From assembly GCA_030263395.1 (NCBI GenBank), contig SZOW01000003.1, positions 124,001 through 188,000 on the forward strand: a DNA stretch of 64,000 nt, given 5' to 3'. Both the position numbers and the translations under genes were made by a program. Source of the stretch: QUBU01 sp014337915 (GTDB lineage: Bacteria; Pseudomonadota; Gammaproteobacteria; Steroidobacterales; GCA-2729495). Position 1 is the first letter of the stretch; the number at the start of each line of letters is the position of its first letter. Shown here one piece after another: positions 22,202-30,437 of this stretch. The notes below the pieces were generated by a model that saw only the letters and a program-made list of their open reading frames with translations, ran no database searches and had not been told where the DNA came from.

Positions 22202-22435
22202 ATGACCGCCCTCACCCTGCAGGTCAAGGTCAGGCCACGCAGCCGCAGCTCATCGCTGCAGCAGGCGGCCGATGGCAGCTGGGTCGCGCAGCTGAAGTCA
22301 CCGCCGGTCGACGGCAAGGCCAACGCGGAACTGGTCGCGCTGGTGGCCGCGCACTTCGGCTGCCCGCGCTCCGCGGTGCGCATCAGGGCCGGGGCTTCCG
22401 GCCGCCTCAAGCTGGTGCAGGTCGAGCGCCCGTAG
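22202..22435 (+). CDS. DUF167 (YggU-family) small protein
   Basis: The 77-residue protein matches the YggU/DUF167 family: a basic N-terminal strand (LQVKVRPRSRSS), the hallmark PPVDGKANAELVALVA and a C-terminal GASGRLKLVQVE strand. The structure of the family is known as a small alpha/beta fold, but its function is not established. It is often encoded near YggS/YggT; here it follows the exporter operon by 61 bases and converges on the multicopper oxidase gene. Confidence 0.85.
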   Translation: MTALTLQVKVRPRSRSSSLQQAADGSWVAQLKSPPVDGKANAELVALVAAHFGCPRSAVRIRAGASGRLKLVQVERP

Positions 22436-22455
22436 GCGGGCGCCGCGGCCGGCCC

Positions 22456-24276
22456 CTACGGCAGCACCACCAGTTCCGCCATCATGCCGATGCCGGCATG
22501 GTTGAAGATGTGGCAGTGGAGCATCCAGCGGCCGGCCGCACCACCGGCCTTGTCGCTGCCGGCGAGCGGGCGATCGTGCAGGCGCACGCGGAACACCAGC
22601 TGGTGCGTGGCCGGCACGTCGATGGTGTCCATGAACTCGTTGTAGTCGTACTCGTAGACCAGCTTGCCGGTGGAATCGAGCAGCCGTACCGGCTGGAACG
22701 AGAAGCCGTGCAGGTGCAGCGGGTGGTGCTGCTGGGTGCCGTTGCGGATGGTGAGCTCCAGCAGGTCACCGACGCGCGCGTAGCGGCTGGAGGCCAGGTA
22801 CGGGATGGCGCGATAGCCGCCACCGGCGCCGCCTTCGAGGGCCATGCCGTGGATGCCGTCGATGGATTCGCGCAGGCCGAGCACCGTGAACAGGATGCTC
22901 TCGTCTGCGCTGCCGGGCAGTGGCACCTCGAATTTCGCCGGGTCCTGCAGGTGCGCGGTGATCGGCAGCCCGCGCAGGTCCTCCACTGGCGCCTGCACCG
23001 CCGGGTGCAGGCGCAGCGGCGCGCCGGCCGCGATGCTGTAGCGTTCGCGCGCCTTCGCCGGGCCGGCCACGCGCAACTTCAGCACCGGCGCCGAGGGCAC
23101 GCCGCCATAGCCGAACGGGTATTCGGTGGTGCCGTAGTGCTGGTAGTCGCCGGTCCAGAGCGTGAGCACCTCGCCTGGCTTCGCATCGGGCACGGTGAAG
23201 ACGACATCGGCGCGATCGGCATTGGCGAGCATGATCTCGCCGGGATCGTATTGCAGGTCGAGGCTGCCCTGGCGGCCACCCTCGAGGCGCGCGCGATCCA
23301 GCAACCCGCCCTCGCCGCCCACGCGGACCAGGTTGACGCGCTGGCCGCTGGCATCGGCGAGCCAGAGCCGGAAGTAACGGCTGACGGCCGCGTTGACCAG
23401 GCGCAGCCGCAGGCCCTGCCCGGCGCGGACTTCCACCTCCGGGGCGATGCGGCCGTTGCCGAGCACGATCTGCCCTTCGTTCACCCGGCAGGATGTCTTG
23501 CCGCCGCAGTTGCCGGGCGGCTGCACGTTGGGGATGTCACCGGCCGCCAGCGGGCCGGGCCGCGGATGGCCGTGGCCATCGCGTGGCGTCTCGCAGAGAT
23601 CCTTCGGCGTCGGGTAGGCGTTGTTGCCCGGGAAGCTGCCCAGCCCCTTCGCGGTCAGCGACCAGGGCAATGCGGGATCGGCCGGGAACGTCGCCGTGTC
23701 ATTGCGGCCCGGTGCCTTGCACACCGTGGTGTCCGACAGCATCAGCGTGTAGTCCTGCCGTGGCAGCACGCCACGCGAAACCAGCGCCGCCTCCGCCGGG
23801 TCCTCCACCACGACCACGCCATACAGGCCCTTGAAGACCTGGTCGGTGGGCATCATGGCGTGCGGGTGGTACCAGAAGATGCCGGGGCGCGTGACGTGGA
23901 AACGATAGGAAAAGCTGCCGCCGGGCTGCACCGGGTCCTGGGTGGTGGTGGTGCCGTCGTGGGCATTGTCGAGTTCGATGCCGTGGAAGTGCACGCTCAC
24001 CGGCTCGGGGAGCCGGTTGGTGAAATGCGCGATGACCTCGTCGCCTACCTTCAGCCGCAGCTCGGGCCCGGGAATGGCGCCGTTGAAGGTGAAGGCATGG
24101 GCGTTGACGCCGCCGAGGTCCACGGTGGCCGGCTCAGCCACCAGCCGCAGTTCGAGGATGTGCGGATCGGGGTTCAGGTCCTCGGCCAGGCGCAGATTGC
24201 CGGGCTCCGCGGCCAGGCTGGCCGTGGCCCAGGCCGCGAGGCAGCAGGCCGCCGCGGCAAATCGCTGGTGCATCAT
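22456..24276 (-). CDS. Secreted multicopper oxidase
   Basis: The 606-residue protein has a Sec signal peptide ending near ASLA-AEP at residue 22. It has four multicopper oxidase copper motifs: HFHG (His96, His98), WYHPH (His137, His139), HHPLHLHG, and the type-1 site HCHIFNHAGIGM at about 587-598. Such enzymes oxidise phenols, metal ions or bilirubin-like compounds with reduction of O2 to water. Its start overlaps the stop of the secreted unknown protein upstream by four bases, so the two are co-translated. The AT-rich island upstream of that partner carries the shared operator-like element near 25.36 kb. Confidence 0.92.
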   Translation of the reverse strand: MMHQRFAAAACCLAAWATASLAAEPGNLRLAEDLNPDPHILELRLVAEPATVDLGGVNAHAFTFNGAIPGPELRLKVGDEVIAHFTNRLPEPVSVHFHGIELDNAHDGTTTTQDPVQPGGSFSYRFHVTRPGIFWYHPHAMMPTDQVFKGLYGVVVVEDPAEAALVSRGVLPRQDYTLMLSDTTVCKAPGRNDTATFPADPALPWSLTAKGLGSFPGNNAYPTPKDLCETPRDGHGHPRPGPLAAGDIPNVQPPGNCGGKTSCRVNEGQIVLGNGRIAPEVEVRAGQGLRLRLVNAAVSRYFRLWLADASGQRVNLVRVGGEGGLLDRARLEGGRQGSLDLQYDPGEIMLANADRADVVFTVPDAKPGEVLTLWTGDYQHYGTTEYPFGYGGVPSAPVLKLRVAGPAKARERYSIAAGAPLRLHPAVQAPVEDLRGLPITAHLQDPAKFEVPLPGSADESILFTVLGLRESIDGIHGMALEGGAGGGYRAIPYLASSRYARVGDLLELTIRNGTQQHHPLHLHGFSFQPVRLLDSTGKLVYEYDYNEFMDTIDVPATHQLVFRVRLHDRPLAGSDKAGGAAGRWMLHCHIFNHAGIGMMAELVVLP

Positions 24277-25328
24277 GGGGTCCTCCCGCTGGCCTCGAGT
24301 TCCAGGTAACCACCCTGCCAGGAATTGTCATGGCCCTCCGGCACCTGGAAGGCGTCGGGCCCGGCATCGATGCGGTACTCCTGCGTCCAGAATCCCTGCG
24401 CCGCGACCACGCGGCCGCCGGCATCGGTCACCACGCGCAGCAGCAGGTTGTCGAGGCCCGGTGCCTCGGAGAGGTTGCGCGCGCCCGGCGCCGGCTCCTC
24501 CGCATTGCGCCAGACGACGTTGTGGCTCGGGCAGGTGATGCCGCCACGGTTATCGGTGCAGTGGTAGCCCTCCATCACCGCGCTGGTGCGGGCGCCGGCG
24601 TTGCCGTCCATGGCACTGTCACGGGTGTTGCCGACGCTGGCGGGCGCGGCCCAGACACCCTCGCCCTTCTGGCCGTCGGTGGTCTTCGGTGCGCGCGCGC
24701 TCGGGAAACAATCCGAGGCGTCGGCGGCGCGGCAGATGCGCGTCGGGAAGCCCTTGCTGCCGATGACGTAGTCGAAACCGCCCGCGGCATTGCGCGTGGC
24801 GCTCGACACCGGCGTCGGCTCCAGCCTGTGGTTGATAGCGGTCCAGGAGATCACCGCGCGCGGCGGGCGCCCGGCCGGGCCGCCGGCCAGCTCGTTGACG
24901 TTGGCGACCACCGAGCGCGCGGCGGGGCCGACCACCAGCGTGCCGGCGATGCGGTCATCGGCCGCATCGCGGGTGCCACGGTCGTCGATGACCAGCGTGC
25001 CGGTCAGGGTCGGCGCGATGCGGTCATCGCCGGCCACCGGCACGTATCCAGGCGCCGCATGCGGGCTGCCGGGCAGGTAGTACACCGGATTCACGGTCGG
25101 CCCGACCCAGGGCAGGTCCTGGCCGGCGATTGCCGCATGCGAGCGCGCATAGCTGCAGTCGCTGAGGTAGAAGAAGATCGAGACGTGGATGCAGGCGTTC
25201 TCCTGGCTGCCGTTGAAGCTGCCCTGCACCGCCGTGGCCATCTCGCGCGCCGTGGCCGTCCCCACCCAGCCCGCGGCCACCGCCGCCAGCGCCGTCACCA
25301 CCGCCAGACCTGCCGATCGCATCCGCAT
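24273..25328 (-). CDS. Secreted protein of unknown function, partner of the multicopper oxidase
   Basis: This 351-residue protein begins with an export signal (MRMRSAG then an alanine/valine-rich core, cleavage probably after TATA near residue 27). The mature part has seven or more cysteines, including CIHVSIFFYLSDC, RICRAADASDC and CTDNRGGITC, consistent with disulfides in the periplasm. An internal tandem similarity (DRIAPTLTGTLVIDDRGT and DRIAGTLVVGPA) suggests a beta-rich fold. I recognise no family or catalytic motif. It is first in a two-gene unit with the oxidase (ATGA overlap). A role as chaperone, copper donor or substrate binder is inference only. Confidence 0.75.
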   Translation of the reverse strand: MRMRSAGLAVVTALAAVAAGWVGTATAREMATAVQGSFNGSQENACIHVSIFFYLSDCSYARSHAAIAGQDLPWVGPTVNPVYYLPGSPHAAPGYVPVAGDDRIAPTLTGTLVIDDRGTRDAADDRIAGTLVVGPAARSVVANVNELAGGPAGRPPRAVISWTAINHRLEPTPVSSATRNAAGGFDYVIGSKGFPTRICRAADASDCFPSARAPKTTDGQKGEGVWAAPASVGNTRDSAMDGNAGARTSAVMEGYHCTDNRGGITCPSHNVVWRNAEEPAPGARNLSEAPGLDNLLLRVVTDAGGRVVAAQGFWTQEYRIDAGPDAFQVPEGHDNSWQGGYLELEASGRTP

Positions 25329-25350
25329 GACTTGTCACCCCCAGTGGTCG

Positions 25351-25372
25351 CAATGTTATAACGATAGGACAA
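25351..25372. promoter_or_regulatory. Operator-like element A (LLM oxidoreductase / oxidase divergent region)
   Basis: In the 78-base divergent gap, the minus strand reads TTGTCCTATCGTTATAA (25356-25372). It aligns with element B near 54.58 kb over (A/G)TTATAAC(A/G)ATA-GA-AAAT, at about 15 of 18 positions. The left half TTRTCMTA is also shared with elements C and D. It lies 34 bases before the LLM ATG and 23 bases before the secreted-protein ATG, so one protein bound here could control both directions. It overlaps likely promoter DNA. Confidence 0.55.
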
Positions 25373-25406
25373 ATCCTGTGAAGCCGCCCCGGAGGCGCCT
25401 ACCGTC

Positions 25407-26417
25407 ATGCGCATCGACCTGATCCTGGAAGCCAACTCTTCCCCTGAACGCATCGCCGAACTCGGCCGGCTCGCCGAGCAGCACGGGCTCGGCGCCATCT
25501 GGGTCTCCGGCATGCTCGATGCCCGCGATCCCTTCATGTGCTTCACCGAGGCGGCGCGGACCACCCGCCGCCTGCGCATGGGACCGATCGCCGTCAGTCC
25601 CTTCGAACTGCACCCGCTGAAGATGGCCAGTTCGCTGCTGACGCTGAACGAGGCCTGTGGCGGGCGCGCGCAGATCGTCGTCGGCGGTGGCGGCGGCACC
25701 ATGACGGCGATGGCGCTGCAGCCCACGCGCCGGGTGCGCGCGGTGCGCGAGACACTGGAGATCCTCAGGCTCGCCGGCCAGGGCCGCCAGGTCAGCTACG
25801 AGGGCGAGATTTTCAAGCTGCGCCGCTACAACCCCTCCTGGGCGCGCAGCACGCCGCCGGTGGTCTACGCCGGCGCCAACCGCGACAGCATGCAGCGCAT
25901 GGCGGCGCGCCATGCCGACGGCATCATGCTCTCCGACAAGATCGTGCCGCAGGTGCGCGAGGCGCGCGAAGTGATCGACCCGGTGCTGGCCGAGGCCGGA
26001 CGTGACCGCAACAGCTTCCGCCTGACCAATTTCTGGGCCTGGCACGTCAAGGAAACCCGCGAGGAAGCCGAGCGCGAGGCGCGCATCTGGCTGGCGCTGC
26101 GCGGCGTGCTGCTGCGGCGCAATCACCACTACTTCATGGACGAGGCCGACATGGACCTGGTCGACAAGACACGCCCCGCCTTCTTCGATGCGCTGCGCCG
26201 GCGCAGCCCGGACATCGCCGGCGTGCCCGACCGCGTGGTGAAACTGCTGGTGGAGAACCTCACCTCCTGCGCCGCGCTCGACGAGCTCGACAAGGAGATC
26301 GACCGCCTGCGCCAGTTCCAGGCCGCCGGCCTCACGGAGATCGCGCTGCGCATCTACGAGAAGCCCGAGGAGACCATCCGCGTGCTCGGCGAACGGGTGG
26401 TGCCGGCGCTGCGCTGA
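25407..26417 (+). CDS. LLM-class (luciferase-like) flavin/F420-dependent oxidoreductase
   Basis: This 336-residue protein is a single-domain luciferase-like monooxygenase-fold enzyme related to methylene-H4MPT reductase-type F420 enzymes. It starts with MRIDLILEA, has the substrate-side loop VSPFELHPLKMA and GGGGGTMTAM for cofactor phosphate, then PPVVYAGANRDSMQRMAARHADGIML in two pieces. It is a clear paralogue of the protein at 31777-32787, of the same length and alignable end to end. The electron donor (FMNH2 or F420H2) and substrate are unknown. Element A lies immediately upstream. Confidence 0.85.
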   Translation: MRIDLILEANSSPERIAELGRLAEQHGLGAIWVSGMLDARDPFMCFTEAARTTRRLRMGPIAVSPFELHPLKMASSLLTLNEACGGRAQIVVGGGGGTMTAMALQPTRRVRAVRETLEILRLAGQGRQVSYEGEIFKLRRYNPSWARSTPPVVYAGANRDSMQRMAARHADGIMLSDKIVPQVREAREVIDPVLAEAGRDRNSFRLTNFWAWHVKETREEAEREARIWLALRGVLLRRNHHYFMDEADMDLVDKTRPAFFDALRRRSPDIAGVPDRVVKLLVENLTSCAALDELDKEIDRLRQFQAAGLTEIALRIYEKPEETIRVLGERVVPALR

Positions 26418-26464
26418 GCGGTGCCGCGTCGATGCCCGGCATTCATCCAGCCCCAGGAGATCCC

Positions 26465-27073
26465 ATGAAACTCTATTTCAGTCCCGGCGCCTGTTCGCTG
26501 GCCCCGCACATCGTCCTGCACGAGGCCGGGCTCGCGTTCCAGGCGGTGAAGACCAACACCCGCGAGCGCAGCACCAGCGACGGCTCGGACTTCCTGCGGG
26601 TCAATCCCAAGGGCTACGTGCCCGCGCTGTTGCTCGATAACGGCGAGTCGCTCACCGAGTGCCCGGCAATCCTCCAGTACCTCGCCGACCTGCGGCCGGA
26701 ATCCGGGCTGCTGCCGCCGGCGCGGAGCATGGACTACTACCGCGTGCTCGAGTGGGTGGCCTTCGTCGCCACCGAGCTGCACAAGGGCTTCGGCCCGATC
26801 TTCCGGCCGGGCACGCCCGATGACCTCAAGGCCAGCACCCGCGAGCGGGTCGCCGGCCGGCTCGACTTCACCGCCCGGCAGCTCGACGGCCGCGACTTCG
26901 CCGTCGGCGCGCAGTTCACCATCGCCGACGCCTATCTCTACGTGGTGCTCGGCTGGATGAAACCCGCCGGCCTCGACCGCGAGCGCTGGCCGGTGCTGCG
27001 CGACTACCACGCACGCATCGGCGCCAGGCCCGCGGTGAAGGCGGCGCGGCAGGCGGAGGGGTTGGCGGGGTGA
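26465..27073 (+). CDS. gst: Glutathione S-transferase, beta class
   Basis: The 202-residue cytosolic GST has a thioredoxin-like N-domain (MKLYFSPGACSLAPHIVLHE) with the beta-class active-site Cys10. VPALLLDNGE and LTECPAILQYLA form the cis-Pro and glutathione-carboxylate sites. The helical C-domain includes FTIADAYLYVVLGW, the conserved N-capping box. Beta-class GSTs conjugate or reduce electrophiles and disulfides. It follows the LLM oxidoreductase on the same strand after 47 bases, with a CAGGAG ribosome site before ATG 26465, so the pair may be co-transcribed and act in one detoxification or degradation route. Confidence 0.92.
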   Translation: MKLYFSPGACSLAPHIVLHEAGLAFQAVKTNTRERSTSDGSDFLRVNPKGYVPALLLDNGESLTECPAILQYLADLRPESGLLPPARSMDYYRVLEWVAFVATELHKGFGPIFRPGTPDDLKASTRERVAGRLDFTARQLDGRDFAVGAQFTIADAYLYVVLGWMKPAGLDRERWPVLRDYHARIGARPAVKAARQAEGLAG

Positions 27074-27120
27074 GTAACGAGGTTTCCCTGCTGCTGCAAT
27101 CGATCCAATCGCCGATCGGT

Positions 27121-27347
27121 GAAAATAAGTCAGATACCAATTGCGAGGCGTATGCTTGATCGTAGGTGCGCTGGTGATACAGGCCATTTGACCTGAGACC
27201 CAAGTCTAAACCCAATCCGACCGTGAGTTCCCATGGTAATTTCAACCCAGGACTGCAGCGCAACCAGAAAATAAATCCGGCACCATTTTCTGAAGCGGGC
27301 GCCACCGGAAAATAAGTCAGGCACCATTTATTCGCGGCACCATTTTC
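27121..27347. repeat. Cluster of REP-like short imperfect palindromes
   Basis: This 275-base gene-free gap (27074-27348) is AT-richer than its surroundings and holds four copies of a short motif. The pattern GAAAATAA-TC...-CACCATTTTC runs as follows: 27121-27142 (degenerate), 27267-27290, 27308-27333, and a half copy GGCACCATTTTC at 27336-27347. Ends of full copies are complementary (GAAAAT/ATTTTC), so each can form a small stem. The last copy ends one base before the esterase stop codon. Such arrays are typical of REP elements mobilised by RAYT transposases. No transposase gene is visible; bases 27143-27266 show nothing I can identify. Confidence 0.65.
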
Positions 27348-27348
27348 T

Positions 27349-28452
27349 TCAGCGCAGGGCGCGCGTCAGGAACGGCAGGCTGACATCCATCCGGTAGTCG
27401 ATATCGGAGTGGTTGTCGTCGAATTCCTCGTAGACGTGGCGGATGCCGGCGGCGCTGAGGCGCTGGGCGAGCTGCCGGCTGCCGTAGTGGATGTGGTACT
27501 GGTCGCGCCAACCGCAGTCGATGTAGATGCCGCGCAGTGAGCGCAGTGCGTCGCGGTGGCGGCTGACGAGGTTGACGGGATCGTGGCGCAGCCAGCGTGC
27601 CCAGCGCGCCTCGATGAGTTCGCCGGATTCGAGGTTGAACGGCAGCCGGAAGCCGAGCGGCGCGCGCGGATCGGGGTCGTAGGTCGCGGCCATGCAGAGG
27701 TTCATGATGCAGTGGCCCTCGGCGGTCGAGAGCTTCTCTTTTTTCCATACCGCCTCGAGGAAGCGCCTGGTGCGGCCGTCGTCGCGGCCATCGGCCAGGC
27801 CGGCGCGGGCGGCTTCGCGCGCGGCGGCATAGGCACCCGGCCGCCGCGCTGGCCGGCGGTAGCGGGCGAGCTCGTTCAGCGTGTTCGGCCAGTCGCAGCG
27901 GTAAATGAACTCGAAGCCGGCATCGCCGGAATGATCCGCCACCGCACCCCAGACGCTCGCGTACTTCATGCCGTGGATGATGGCGCCGTAGCCGCCGGAG
28001 GACTTGCCGAAGCAGCCGCGGTGCTCGCGGCCGGCGCGGGTGCGGAACTCGCGGTCGACGAAGGGCACGATCTCGCGCGTCAGGTAATCGGCGTAACGGC
28101 CGATGGCGCTGGAGTTGATGTACTGGTTGCCGCCGAGCGCGGTGAAGCAGTCGGGGAACACGATGATCGCCGGCGCCATGCGGCCTTCGCCGATGAGCCT
28201 TGCGGCGCGCTCCGGCAGGTTGTCGCCGAAGGGCTTCCAGTTGGCATGCGAGAGCCCGGTGCCGGTGAAGCCGACGAAATCGTAGAGCACCGGGAAACGC
28301 CGGCGCGCCGGCCCCCGGTGGTACTGCGGCGGCAGCCAGACGCCGAGGCGCCGGCAGTGCGGATCGCCGAGCGGGTTGTCCCTGAGGATGCGCGAGTCGT
28401 GCTCGAGCACGACCAGCGTGCCCTCGGCATGTTTCGGGCGCTTGATTGCCAT
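27349..28452 (-). CDS. Alpha/beta-hydrolase, esterase D/enterochelin-esterase-like
   Basis: The 367-residue cytoplasmic protein belongs to the putative esterase family of alpha/beta hydrolases. The nucleophile elbow is GKSSGGYGA (Ser near residue 149), preceded by RRLGVWLPPQY and VLYDFVGFTG, which resemble enterochelin esterase N-terminal strands. Acid and histidine of the triad are probably in the C-terminal stretch IYIDCGWRDQYH to DDNHSDIDYR. There is no signal peptide. It stands alone, with a REP-like cluster abutting its stop and bioA 31 bases upstream. The substrate is unknown; carboxylic or thioester hydrolysis is likely. Confidence 0.8.
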   Translation of the reverse strand: MAIKRPKHAEGTLVVLEHDSRILRDNPLGDPHCRRLGVWLPPQYHRGPARRRFPVLYDFVGFTGTGLSHANWKPFGDNLPERAARLIGEGRMAPAIIVFPDCFTALGGNQYINSSAIGRYADYLTREIVPFVDREFRTRAGREHRGCFGKSSGGYGAIIHGMKYASVWGAVADHSGDAGFEFIYRCDWPNTLNELARYRRPARRPGAYAAAREAARAGLADGRDDGRTRRFLEAVWKKEKLSTAEGHCIMNLCMAATYDPDPRAPLGFRLPFNLESGELIEARWARWLRHDPVNLVSRHRDALRSLRGIYIDCGWRDQYHIHYGSRQLAQRLSAAGIRHVYEEFDDNHSDIDYRMDVSLPFLTRALR

Positions 28453-28483
28453 GGATCGATCTCCTGCGGGTGGCCGGCGGGCC

Positions 28484-29749
28484 TCAGGCCAGCGTATCGA
28501 GGCCGCTGGCCAGGGCGCGCGTGAGCAGCCCGAGTTCCCCGGGGCTGATGATGAAGGGTGGCATCAGGTAGACCAGGTTGCCGAAGGGGCGGATCCACGC
28601 CCCGGCCTCGACGAAATGCCGCTGCAGCGCTGCCACCGGCACCGGCTGGCGGGTCTGCACCACGCCGATGGCGCCGAGCACGCGCACCTCGGCCACCGCC
28701 GGATGCGCGGCGAGCGGCGCGAGTTCCGCTCGCAGCTGCTGCCCGATGGCGGCCACCCGCGCCTGCCAGGGACTGTCGAGCAGCAGGTCGATGCTGCGCG
28801 CGGCGACCGCGCAGGCGAGCGGGTTGGCCATGAAGGTCGGCCCGTGCATCAGCACGCCGCCATCGGCGGAGATGCCGTGGGCGACGCGCCGGCTCGCCAG
28901 CGTCGCGGCCAGCGTCAGGTAGCCGCCGGTCAGGGCCTTGCCGAGGCAGAGGATGTCGGGGCTGATGCCCGCGTGCTCGCAGGCGAACAGCCGGCCGCTG
29001 CGGCCGAAGCCGGTGGCGATCTCGTCGGCGATCAGCAGCACCTCGTGGCGCCGGCAGAGCTCGGCGACGCCGGCCAGGTAATCCGCGGAGTAGAACCACA
29101 TGCCCCCCGCGCCCTGGACGATGGGCTCGAGGATCACCGCGGCCAGCTCATCGGCGTGGGCCGCGATCAGCGCCTCGAAGGCCTCGATGTCGCCCGGCTG
29201 CAGCGGCTCGCCAAACCGGCTGCACGGGCGCGGCGCGAACAGGTGGCGCGGCAGCACCGGCGTGAAGCGCTCGTGCATGCCGTTGACTGGATCGCAGGCC
29301 GCCATGGCCCCGAAGGTGTCGCCGTGGTAACCGCCGCGGATGGTCAGCAGGCGCGACTTGCCGGGACGGCCCTGCGCCGACCAGTACTGCAGCGCCATCT
29401 TGATCGCGACCTCGACCGACACCGAACCCGAGTCGCAGAAGAACACTGCCTCCAGCCCGGCCGGCACGATGCCCAGCAGGCGTCGCGCCAGCTCCACCGC
29501 CGGTGCGTGCGTCAGGCCGCCGAACATCACATGCGCCATGCGCCCGAGCTGCTCCACCACCGCCGCGTTCAGCGCCGGGTGGTTGTAGCCATGGATGGCG
29601 CACCACCAGGACGCCATGCCGTCGACCAGCTCGCGGCCATCGGCGAGCTGCAGGCGGCAGCCCGCGGCCGAGGCCACCGGATAGCAGGGCAAGGGCTCCA
29701 CCATCGAGGTGTAGGGATGCCAGAGGTGCTCGCGGTCGAAGTCAGGCAC
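28484..29749 (-). CDS. bioA: Adenosylmethionine-8-amino-7-oxononanoate aminotransferase
   Basis: The 421-residue PLP enzyme (GTG start) converts KAPA to DAPA in biotin synthesis using S-adenosylmethionine as amino donor. Near-identical blocks to E. coli BioA are visible: HLWHPYTSM, DGMASWWCAIHGYNHP, FFCDSGSVSVEVA, GGYHGDTFGAM, LIADEIATGFGR and the PLP lysine in LGKALTGG (about Lys271). GTG 29749 overlaps the bioD stop by eight bases and was preferred. An ATG at 29797 would extend the protein by 16 residues into bioD. The unit is bioF-bioD-bioA, without bioB or bioC in the window. Confidence 0.93.
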   Translation of the reverse strand: MPDFDREHLWHPYTSMVEPLPCYPVASAAGCRLQLADGRELVDGMASWWCAIHGYNHPALNAAVVEQLGRMAHVMFGGLTHAPAVELARRLLGIVPAGLEAVFFCDSGSVSVEVAIKMALQYWSAQGRPGKSRLLTIRGGYHGDTFGAMAACDPVNGMHERFTPVLPRHLFAPRPCSRFGEPLQPGDIEAFEALIAAHADELAAVILEPIVQGAGGMWFYSADYLAGVAELCRRHEVLLIADEIATGFGRSGRLFACEHAGISPDILCLGKALTGGYLTLAATLASRRVAHGISADGGVLMHGPTFMANPLACAVAARSIDLLLDSPWQARVAAIGQQLRAELAPLAAHPAVAEVRVLGAIGVVQTRQPVPVAALQRHFVEAGAWIRPFGNLVYLMPPFIISPGELGLLTRALASGLDTLA

Positions 29750-30437
29750 GGCGCCGCGCCAGCAATGGTTCGGGATCAAGGTGGCGCGCAACGGCATCCG
29801 GCGTCGCCGCCGCCGCCAGCCAGGGCACCGTCCCCAGCCGTGGCGCCGCGAGCCGCGCCTCCAGCGTAGCGATGTTTTCCGCCAGCGCCGGCATCGCCGG
29901 CCAGGCGCTGTTCGCCACCCAGCCGGCGAGCGCGAGGCCCGCGCCGCGGATCGCCTGTGCGCTGAGTAATGCATGGTTCAGGCAGCCGAGGCGCATGCCG
30001 ACCACGAGGACCACGGGCCAGCCGAGCGCCACCGCGACATCGGCCATGGTCTGCTGCGCGTCGAGCGGCACCAGCCAGCCGCCCGCGCCTTCGGCGAGCA
30101 GCAGGTCCTGCCCGAGGCGGGCGGCGTTGCGGCAGTGCCCGGCCAGCACGACGGCATCGAGCGTCACGCCCTCCGCCACCGCCGCGACATGCGGCGCCAT
30201 GGCCGCCTGCAGCAGCACCGGGTTGGTCGCCGCGTAATCCAGCGGCGCGCTCGAAGCCGCCTGCAGCAGCAGCGCATCGTCGTTGGCCCAGGCGCCATCG
30301 ACGAACCGGGCCCCGGCGGCGAGCGGCTTCACGCCCGTGCTGCGCAGGCCGCGGGCCGCAGCCGCGCGCAGCAGGCCGGCGCTGACCAGGCTCTTGCCGA
30401 CGCCGGTGTCGGTGCCGGTGACGAAAAACTCAGCCAT
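29742..30437 (-). CDS. bioD: Dethiobiotin synthetase
   Basis: The 231-residue ATPase closes the ureido ring of DAPA to dethiobiotin with CO2. The P-loop GTDTGVGKS (residues 8-16) is the BioD signature. GVKPLAAG with the conserved Lys, and EGAGGWLVPL, form the substrate site. The ATG at 30437 lies eight bases inside the end of bioF, and the stop overlaps the bioA start, so all three genes are translationally coupled. Biotin made here would serve the acyl-CoA carboxylase encoded at 3.6-7.2 kb. Confidence 0.94.
   Translation of the reverse strand: MAEFFVTGTDTGVGKSLVSAGLLRAAAARGLRSTGVKPLAAGARFVDGAWANDDALLLQAASSAPLDYAATNPVLLQAAMAPHVAAVAEGVTLDAVVLAGHCRNAARLGQDLLLAEGAGGWLVPLDAQQTMADVAVALGWPVVLVVGMRLGCLNHALLSAQAIRGAGLALAGWVANSAWPAMPALAENIATLEARLAAPRLGTVPWLAAAATPDAVARHLDPEPLLARRRA

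Noticed and set aside
27121..27347. Repeat cluster as a CRISPR array
   Set aside because: Repeats are degenerate, unevenly spaced, without unique spacers of constant length, and no cas gene is present.
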